From: Alphaproteobacteria bacterium
GTDB lineage: Bacteria > Pseudomonadota > Alphaproteobacteria > Micavibrionales > Micavibrionaceae
DNA: 52,510 nucleotides
Direction of reading: 5' to 3'
NCBI GenBank assembly: GCA_024279035.1
Contig: JAJRSA010000004.1
Span: 1-52,510 of the forward strand
Shown here piece after piece: positions 46,916 to 52,510 of the stretch; the stretch's first letter is position 1; every line of letters starts with the position of its first letter. The notes beneath the pieces were generated by a model. It ran no database searches. It worked only from the letters and a program-made list of their open reading frames with translations, and was not told the DNA's origin. Both the position numbers and the translations under genes were made by a program.

Positions 46916-48088
46916 ATGCTTCCCCCCTCCAAAAAACCTAATAACCCCAATTTTTCATCAGGGCCTTGTACAAAACACCCTAATTGGTCATTTGAATTGT
47001 TGAAAAAGGCAGCTGTTGGACGCTCTCACAGATCCTCAGAATGTAAAAAGAAACTCCTTGAAGTGATTGAAACCCATCGTCAGATTTTGGGTATTCCTCA
47101 GGAGTATAAAATAGCGATTGTACCTGCCTCTGATACGGGCGCTGTTGAGATGGCGATGTGGGCAATGCTTGGGTGTCGTGGTGTTGATGTGCTCGCATGG
47201 GAGAATTTTAGCAACGATTGGGCCATTGATACAATGCAGCATCTTAAACTCGATAATGCTCGTGTTTTGGATGCACCGTATGGACAAATCCCAGACCTTT
47301 CCCAAGTCAATTGGGCGCATGATGTTATTTTCCCATGGAACGGCACGACATCAGGCGCGCGCATTCCAAATCATGACTGGATTCCAGAAGACAGAGAAGG
47401 TCTTTCTATATGTGACGCAACGTCTGCTGTTTTCGCCTATGATCTTGACTGGTCAAAACTGGATGTCACCACATGGTCATGGCAAAAAGTCCTTGGTGGA
47501 GAAGCGGCCCACGGCATGATTGTCCTCTCTCCTCGTGCTGTCAACCGTTTGGAAAGCTACAGCCCTGATCGCCCTCTTCCCAAGATTTTTCGTTTGACTA
47601 AAAATGGAACACTAAATGAAAGTATTTTTAAAGGCGTGACCATTAACACTCCTTCTCTGATTGCTGTTGAAGATTGCCTTAATGCCCTTAAATGGGTTAA
47701 GAGCGTTGGAGGTGTCCAAGGTATGAGAGAAAGATCCCAGCGCAACCTTGCTGCTGTTGAAAAATGGGTTGCACATAGTGAATGGGCCGAATTTCTTACA
47801 GAAGACAAAGACATTCGTTCTTCAACCGCCTTGTGTTTAAAAGTCATAGACCCATGGTTTCAAACACTTTCGAGTGAATATCAATCCTCCTTGATCACAT
47901 CTATTTTAAAGAGTCTTGACGAAGAAAATGTTGGTAAAGATTTTAATGCCTATAAAACAGCCCCTCTTGGGTTTAGAATATGGGGAGGGGGCACTGTTGA
48001 AACCTCTGACATTGAAGATTTGTTACCGTGGATGGACTGGGCGTATGCACAGCAAAAATCACAGATACAACAGGAAAAAGCCGCATGA
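46916..48088 (+). CDS. serC: Phosphoserine aminotransferase
   Basis: A PLP enzyme converting 3-phosphohydroxypyruvate to phosphoserine. The 390-residue protein begins PNNPNFSSGPCTKHPNWSFE, typical of the alphaproteobacterial branch. Other features are GRSHRSSECKKKLLEVIE, IVPASDTGAVEMAMWAMLG, the PLP lysine in TTWSWQKVLGGEAAHG and GFRIWGGGTVETSDIE near the end. GAAGGAC precedes the ATG. It faces away from serB; serA is not in view. Confidence 0.96.
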   Translation: MLPPSKKPNNPNFSSGPCTKHPNWSFELLKKAAVGRSHRSSECKKKLLEVIETHRQILGIPQEYKIAIVPASDTGAVEMAMWAMLGCRGVDVLAWENFSNDWAIDTMQHLKLDNARVLDAPYGQIPDLSQVNWAHDVIFPWNGTTSGARIPNHDWIPEDREGLSICDATSAVFAYDLDWSKLDVTTWSWQKVLGGEAAHGMIVLSPRAVNRLESYSPDRPLPKIFRLTKNGTLNESIFKGVTINTPSLIAVEDCLNALKWVKSVGGVQGMRERSQRNLAAVEKWVAHSEWAEFLTEDKDIRSSTALCLKVIDPWFQTLSSEYQSSLITSILKSLDEENVGKDFNAYKTAPLGFRIWGGGTVETSDIEDLLPWMDWAYAQQKSQIQQEKAA

Positions 48089-48164
48089 AAAATAGAGACA
48101 CTCTGCCCTTTTTTATACAGAACCTTCTTGTCTCTTTATGAATCTTCTACAGGTTGAGTGTTCA

Positions 48165-48662
48165 TTATCCCTGTAGCTTTGAAAAATAACGATGAACGGC
48201 ATCTCTAAGTTCTGTTTGCAGGAGTTGTCCATGCTCTCCTCCATTCCCCTTCATTTTTTTCATGATAATAAGCTGAATGGTTGTGTGGTGGGCAGAAACT
48301 ATTGAAATAGCATCTTTGTCCAGTTTGTTTATGGTCTCCAGAAACCCAAGCATAATATTAGCAAGAGCAGACACAAGTTCATATTGAAACATTTTGGCAT
48401 TAGCTTTGAGTTCCATCACAGGGCTTGTCATACCAGCAATAAGCTCATCCCCTGGATGATCGCCTATTTGTGCGACTTCAATAGAAATTTTTAATTTTTC
48501 TAAAAAACTCATCGCAAGAGGCTCGAAATCATCAGAAGATTTTTCAATAATCTCTTGTGCTCGGTCTAAAGTTTTTAAGTCTATAGGCCCCTTTCCAATT
48601 TTTTGCTGGAGGGTATAGTTTGCTTTGTGTGTAATAGGTGTGCTGTTATTTTCATCTACCAT
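48165..48662 (-). CDS. Helical protein paired with a response regulator
   Basis: A 165-residue, mostly helical protein (LDRAQEIIEKSSDDFEPLAM, MLGFLETINKLDKDAISIVS, LLQTELRDAVHRYFSKLQG) without signal peptide or membrane segment. No family is recognised. It starts 29 bases after the response regulator stop, on the same strand, so the two are probably one operon. A role as a signalling partner or output of the regulator is inferred only from this. Confidence 0.65.
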   Translation of the reverse strand: MVDENNSTPITHKANYTLQQKIGKGPIDLKTLDRAQEIIEKSSDDFEPLAMSFLEKLKISIEVAQIGDHPGDELIAGMTSPVMELKANAKMFQYELVSALANIMLGFLETINKLDKDAISIVSAHHTTIQLIIMKKMKGNGGEHGQLLQTELRDAVHRYFSKLQG

Positions 48663-48691
48663 AATGATATCTTTCTGTTATATCACGCTTG

Positions 48692-49183
48692 TTAATCATC
48701 TGTCTTACGTCGGAAAGGCCCGCTATAATTTGGTATGGTTATTCGTCTGCGGTCTGGACCAAAAAAATCTTGATAGTCAATAAAATCACGAGGTTTACTA
48801 ATTGTATACGCAATGCGTTTTCCTATGTCATGGGCTGTAAAGGGTTTAATCATAAATTCTGTTACACCTGCATCGCGCGCATCAACAACTCTCTTATGTG
48901 CACTATATCCCGTGACCATAATAACGGGAGTGAAGCGGTTTGGTGAATCTTCTGCCATACGGATCTTTTTTGTAAGTTCAATACCGTCCATTGGCTCCAT
49001 AAGCCAGTCCGTAATCACAATATCAACGGGTGTGTTCTTTAGCTTTTGATAGGCTTGCTCTCCATCACTGGCTTGCATTACTTTTGTAATCCCTAAGGCT
49101 CCAAGGACAGCGACAATAAGCTTTCTCATTGGGATAGTGTCTTCTACAACCAGGACACGGAGTTTTTCAAATTGGAAGCTCAT
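48692..49183 (-). CDS. CheY-like response regulator
   Basis: A 163-residue receiver protein. The phosphoacceptor Asp is in DIVITDWLMEPMDGIEL, the acidic pair is VVEDT near residue 14, the Thr/Ser switch is VMVTGYS and the conserved Lys is in FMIKPF. After the receiver a short tail holds FFGPDRRR and GPFRRKTDD, a pattern common in alphaproteobacterial receiver proteins. There is no DNA-binding domain, so it acts through protein contacts. Confidence 0.92.
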   Translation of the reverse strand: MSFQFEKLRVLVVEDTIPMRKLIVAVLGALGITKVMQASDGEQAYQKLKNTPVDIVITDWLMEPMDGIELTKKIRMAEDSPNRFTPVIMVTGYSAHKRVVDARDAGVTEFMIKPFTAHDIGKRIAYTISKPRDFIDYQDFFGPDRRRITIPNYSGPFRRKTDD

Positions 49184-49283
49184 GGGGTTATATTATAGCG
49201 AATGTATGAATGATATATTAAAAATAGAAGACAATAGAAGTAGACTATACCATCAAGAATAATTTAAAAAAAGGATAACTATG

Positions 49284-49352
49284 CGCGAGTCTCACCTTTC
49301 CAAGAATTTTGTTGAGCCGTGGTATTGTAGGGCAAAAGAGTAGGATATGATC
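49284..49352 (-). repeat. Dispersed repeat R1, copy C
   Basis: Inverted copy of the R1 repeat, almost identical to copy A over about 65 bases (CGCGAGTCTCACCTTTCC, then CTACAATACCACGG on the other strand). A weak resemblance continues to about 49380. The short ATG frame it contains (20 codons) is not considered a gene. Confidence 0.75.
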
Positions 49353-49392
49353 TTCCCTGTATTATAGAGCTAGAGGCCAAATCTCTTCCCGA

Positions 49393-50748
49393 TTATGTGC
49401 ACTGGATTTCATCTGGTTTTGGATCCTCCTTTACTTTCTCTGTAATACTCACACGTTCCAGCACCGCAGCGAAAAAGCCATCTGTGTTATGTGTGTGGGG
49501 AGAAAGACGCATATAATCACCTTCGCAGGGCACTTTTAGGCCTTCTGGCCATGCTTTGGCGAGAGGCATCAATTTATAATCACTATTGCGCGCCAAAAAA
49601 GCTTCGATTTGTTTCTCATTTTCTTCTGCAAAGAGAGAGCATGTTGCGTAGACTAAGCGTCCGCCCACTTTTAAAGTATGCGCGACCTTATCAAGAATTT
49701 CAGCTTGAACAAGGGTAAGCTCTTCAACAGACGGCCCATAGGTAAACCAGCGCATATCAGGGTTTCTCCGCCATGTGCCAGAGCCCGAACAGGGCACATC
49801 TAATACAACACGATCAAACGTTCCCTTTTGACGGCGAATCCATTTGCGGTTTTTGACATCACTCAAGGGACGAATTTCTATTGAATCGGCAATAAACGCC
49901 CGTTTAAAGCGAGGTTTTGATTTCATCAGGCGTTTTTCATTCAGATCCATTGCTACAATGCGCCCTTTCTTATTCATGGAGCACGCGATCGCCAAGGTCT
50001 TGCCTCCGCCGCCTGCACAATAATCAATGACTTGCATTCCAGGTTTGGAATCCAGTGCAAGGGCAATCATTTGTGACCCCTCATCTTGGATATCAATAAA
50101 GCCTTTGGTAAAGGCTTTTGTTTTAGATAAAAAGGTTTTCTTGGTGAGACGTAATCCCCATGGAGAATAGGGTGTTTCAGAGACCTCGACCTCATCCTTA
50201 CGCAAAGAATTCAATGCATTTTCTCGATTGATCATCCCCATATTAACGCGAATATCTAACGGAGCGGCCACCATCATGGCTTTCATTTCTTCTTCAAATT
50301 TGTTTCCAAACAGAGCTTTTAATTGTACTATATAGTCTTCAGGACATTCCAGACGCACATGATCGGGCATGTCTGGGTGATCTATATTGTTCCCATTCAC
50401 CTTTTTTACAAAAGCAAGCTCCTCATCACTCAACTTTTCTGCGCCATAATTTGACCCATCAAAGACTTTAGTAATCTCTTTGAGTTTCCGATCATCCAAG
50501 AGTACGACAGATGCAATCACAAAATCACGAACAGTGCTCTCTCTTTCGTGTTGCGTTAACCACCACTCAAGACGTGCCTTGTGGCGCACAATCTCATAGA
50601 CACGCTCAGCAATCGCAGCGCGGTCTTTCGACCCGATATAGCGCCGTCCGCGCATATAATCCCCCACAATGGTATCCAAAGGCATGCGCCCCTCAGAGAG
50701 GCGATCTAAAATGTCAATACTGGCTTGTATCCGTGCAGAGGGGGTCAT
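49393..50748 (-). CDS. rsmB: 16S rRNA (cytosine-967-C5)-methyltransferase
   Basis: A 451-residue enzyme with an N-terminal NusB-like domain (ASIDILDRLSEGRMPLDTIV) and a C-terminal SAM-dependent domain. The domain carries DYCAGGGGKTLAIAC, DVPCSGSGTWRRNPD (one Cys) and YATCSLFAEENEKQ (catalytic Cys). The ATG at 50748 (MTPSARIQ) fits the family better than the upstream ATG at 50808, which would add a Lys-rich extension. It methylates 16S rRNA before 30S maturation. Confidence 0.9.
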   Translation of the reverse strand: MTPSARIQASIDILDRLSEGRMPLDTIVGDYMRGRRYIGSKDRAAIAERVYEIVRHKARLEWWLTQHERESTVRDFVIASVVLLDDRKLKEITKVFDGSNYGAEKLSDEELAFVKKVNGNNIDHPDMPDHVRLECPEDYIVQLKALFGNKFEEEMKAMMVAAPLDIRVNMGMINRENALNSLRKDEVEVSETPYSPWGLRLTKKTFLSKTKAFTKGFIDIQDEGSQMIALALDSKPGMQVIDYCAGGGGKTLAIACSMNKKGRIVAMDLNEKRLMKSKPRFKRAFIADSIEIRPLSDVKNRKWIRRQKGTFDRVVLDVPCSGSGTWRRNPDMRWFTYGPSVEELTLVQAEILDKVAHTLKVGGRLVYATCSLFAEENEKQIEAFLARNSDYKLMPLAKAWPEGLKVPCEGDYMRLSPHTHNTDGFFAAVLERVSITEKVKEDPKPDEIQCT

Positions 50749-50970
50749 TACTTTGTCTTTCTCATGTTTTTTCTCGTAAGCTTTACACCGCTTTGCTCTA
50801 AAAGACAAAGGTAAATAACATCTGTCTTTATGGTGTTGTGTTGGTTTAAGAGGCGGTGTGGGGGTGTTTTAAAATGAGTCATATGCTTATTATAGGAAAT
50901 AAATCCCAATTATATACTTGACTCCAAAACGTATTCTTGATAAAATAAGGGTATATTAAGGAGAAATACT

Positions 50971-51936
50971 ATGGATTTAACAAATAAAATTTATTCAGAT
51001 GAGGAAGCCGCAAGACTTCACTTAGAAAATATCCGTTGGTCGGGCGGTATTGTCTGCCCTCATTGTGGTGGCACGGATAAGTGCAAGCCTACGCCTATGT
51101 TCAATAAACCTACAAAGAAAAACCCTACAAGACGCGAAGTTAAAGGATACTATCATTGTGGTGATTGCCTTGAGAAATTCACCGTCCGTACTGGCATGAT
51201 TTACGAACGCTCACACGTCCCTTTAAATAAATGGGTTTTGGCTACACAACTGCTTTGCTCTTCTAAAAAAGGTATGTCAGCGCACCAGTTGCACCGCATG
51301 ATAGGCGTTACATACAAGACAGCTTGGTTTATGGCGCACCGTATCCGCGAAGCTATGATAGATGATAACGACACTCTCATGGGTGGTGAGGGTAAACACG
51401 TTCAAGCCGATGAAACTTACATTGGTAAAAAGAAAAACCCTCCTACAGAGCGCACAAACGGTCAGCCCTTCCTTAAATCAGGTAAAGCGGCGGCGAAAAT
51501 GTCTGTTATCTCACTTGTGAGTGAAGGCAAAGCGCGTACTTTCCATGTTGATAGAGCCGATGCTTACACTGTTACTGATATTCTATTCAGCAACGTAGAC
51601 AGAAAAACGGAATTAAGAACGGACGAAAGTCGCCTTTACACTAAGGTAGGCAAAAAGTTTGCTAACCATGAAACCGTCAATCATTCCAAAGGTGAGTATG
51701 TCCGCAATGGCATCACAACGAATCACGTAGAGAATTACTTTTCAGTATTTAAGCGTGGCATGAAGGGCATCTATCAGCATTGTTCAGAGAAACACCTTGG
51801 TAGATACCTTGCAGAGTTTGATTTTCGCTACAATAACCGTGACATTGACGACTTTGAGCGTTCTTTAAAAGTGTTTAAAGGCGCAGAGGGTAAAAGATTG
51901 ACCTATGGGGGGTCTATTAGAACAAGATTCGCGTAA
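50971..51936 (+). CDS. IS1595-family transposase
   Basis: A 321-residue DDE transposase of the ISXO2-like group. An N-terminal zinc ribbon has Cys29, Cys32, Cys63 and Cys66 (CPHCGG and YHCGDC). The catalytic core has the first Asp in HVQADETYIGKK, the second in ELRTDESRLYTKVGKKF, and the final motif in GITTNHVENYFSVFKRGMKG. The reading frame is complete and AAGGAGA precedes the ATG, so the protein could be active. Clear terminal inverted repeats were not found by eye. Confidence 0.92.
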   Translation: MDLTNKIYSDEEAARLHLENIRWSGGIVCPHCGGTDKCKPTPMFNKPTKKNPTRREVKGYYHCGDCLEKFTVRTGMIYERSHVPLNKWVLATQLLCSSKKGMSAHQLHRMIGVTYKTAWFMAHRIREAMIDDNDTLMGGEGKHVQADETYIGKKKNPPTERTNGQPFLKSGKAAAKMSVISLVSEGKARTFHVDRADAYTVTDILFSNVDRKTELRTDESRLYTKVGKKFANHETVNHSKGEYVRNGITTNHVENYFSVFKRGMKGIYQHCSEKHLGRYLAEFDFRYNNRDIDDFERSLKVFKGAEGKRLTYGGSIRTRFA

Positions 51937-51959
51937 GTATCGACACTTCTATTTTATGA

Positions 51960-52170
51960 AGGATAACAAGCGCAACACGCTTGATTAGATTTACGAATTT
52001 TACTAGGGTAGGAATCGACTATCTTAGAAAAGATAGCCTCATTTGAGGCGGTACGTTTGGTCGTTAACTATAGTGTTACCTGTTGGAACTTGAAACACTA
52101 TATATAAAACATGGAGCGAACCCCGCATTAGAAGTCACCTTGGTTACCGCCTTGGTGGCTTCTTCTTATG
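51960..52170 (+). ncRNA. Candidate structured RNA downstream of the IS1595 transposase
   Basis: A run of inverted repeats: AAGCG/CGCTT (51968-51982), CTATCTT/AAGATAG (52019-52036), directly adjoining CCTCA/TGAGG (52037-52048), ATAGTGTT/AACACTAT (52070-52101), and GAAGTCACC/GGTGGCTTC (52131-52162) followed by TTCTTATG. The last could act as a terminator. No known RNA family is recognised and no ORF is convincing, so this is a proposal. Confidence 0.35.
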
Positions 52171-52182
52171 TACTTGCGTAAT

Positions 52183-52259
52183 AAGTTACTCAAGTAACTT
52201 GAGTAAAACTTTATAAGGTTTGACACTAATGTGTCAACAAAATTACGCATTTAATGCGT
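52183..52259. repeat. Cluster of three palindromes
   Basis: Three consecutive dyads: AAGTTACT/AGTAACTT with the overlapping TTACTCAAGT/ACTTGAGTAA (52183-52206), TTGACAC-TAAT-GTGTCAA (52220-52237) and ACGCAT-TTA-ATGCGT (52245-52259). They look like operator-type or recombination sites and lie before the small basic ORF and outside known genes. Confidence 0.6.
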
Positions 52260-52292
52260 GTATTACCGTCCGTTACAGCCCACAGACGCTCA

Positions 52293-52430
52293 TTATCGTT
52301 TATTTTTCAAGGCTTTAGCCTTATGCTTATCTACGCGCTTTCTTTTCGCCATATCTGTATTACTCTCTGGCGGTGTATTGAGCATACGCTTTAAAACTTC
52401 ATCTCGTTTCTTTTCAACCTTATTATCCAT
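52293..52430 (-). CDS. 45-residue basic protein, unknown
   Basis: The minus strand encodes MDNKVEKKRDEVLKRMLNTP followed by a Lys/Arg-rich tail (KRKRVDKHKAKALKNKR). The RDEVLKRMLNTPP segment resembles a short motif found in many small bacterial hypothetical proteins. No strong ribosome-binding site is seen. It is placed in the accessory region after the IS1595 gene. Function is unknown. Confidence 0.5.
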   Translation of the reverse strand: MDNKVEKKRDEVLKRMLNTPPESNTDMAKRKRVDKHKAKALKNKR

Positions 52431-52510
52431 TCGACAAGGATAATTTAAAAAACATAAAAAAGCAACCCGCTAACCTATTGATTTTAAAAGAAATTTATTG
52501 GAGTTAAGTA

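Noticed and set aside
49281-49343. Short ATG frame with an AAGGA site in R1 copy C
   Set aside because: Only about 20 codons, lies fully in a repeat, and the frame is broken in copy B.
52258-52443. Plus-strand 61-codon ORF at the right end
   Set aside because: The opposite strand encodes a coherent basic protein with a familiar motif; the plus frame has no features.

Overview
The window reads as chromosomal DNA of an alphaproteobacterium with low-to-moderate GC content (an impression from reading, not a computed value). The evidence is the gene content and gene order: an rpsT-dnaA-dnaN-recF replication block, an NDUFA12-mlaD-DUF2155 cluster, a DUF3108 protein, a mitochondrial-processing-peptidase-like M16 protease, and closest-looking protein families that are alphaproteobacterial. 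Biosynthetic genes (trpF, trpB, serB, serC, aroQ, accB, accC, glmU, fmt) argue against a fully host-dependent endosymbiont. However, broken genes and mobile-element relics are common, which suggests a genome undergoing decay or rearrangement. The genus cannot be named from sequence alone; a Micavibrio-like or other deep-branching alphaproteobacterium is only a guess.

Layout. 1-3.4 kb: the 5' end of a large type-I-secreted adhesin cut by an IS3-family element, a dead IS5-family transposase, yqgE, dgkA and a frameshifted oxidoreductase relic. 3.4-9.5 kb: an esterase, then a minus-strand block of GNAT acetyltransferase, M16 protease, M32 carboxypeptidase, a 31-residue secreted peptide, mltG and a transglutaminase-like protein. 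9.4-11.9 kb: two tandem paralogous O-antigen-ligase-like membrane proteins. 11.9-17.9 kb: fmt-truA-DUF3108-glmU-ligA on the plus strand. 18-22.7 kb: recF, dnaN, dnaA and rpsT on the minus strand. 22.8-27.3 kb: two small exported or anchored unknown proteins, nhaD and typA. 27.6-29 kb: pyrF, interrupted by one in-frame stop, and trpF. 29-34.5 kb: tRNA-Thr and a four-gene island containing DotM/IcmP, an unknown membrane protein, the DotL/IcmO coupling ATPase and a pilin-like protein. The island is bracketed by direct copies of a roughly 85-bp repeat. 34.4-38.7 kb: SWIM protein, DUF2155, mlaD, NDUFA12, trpB and rlmE. 39.1-44.2 kb: a plus-strand run of a BepA-like protease, a DsbA-like protein, a PCuAC-like protein, aroQ, accB and accC. 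44.2-50.8 kb: a frameshifted alpha/beta hydrolase, a ClpA-D1-like AAA+ ATPase, serB and serC (divergent), a response regulator with a small partner, and rsmB. 50.9-52.5 kb: an IS1595-family transposase followed by a hairpin-rich, palindrome-rich segment.

The most notable items are four. (1) The DotM-unknown-DotL-pilin cassette: a type IVB coupling module without its core channel genes in view, inserted between trpF and trpB. (2) A 140-bp MITE-like element present twice in opposite orientation, each time between convergent genes, once supplying the recF stop codon. (3) The structured segment after the IS1595 transposase. (4) A set of degraded genes (adhesin, pyrF, RBBP9-like hydrolase, oxidoreductase) indicating recent gene loss.
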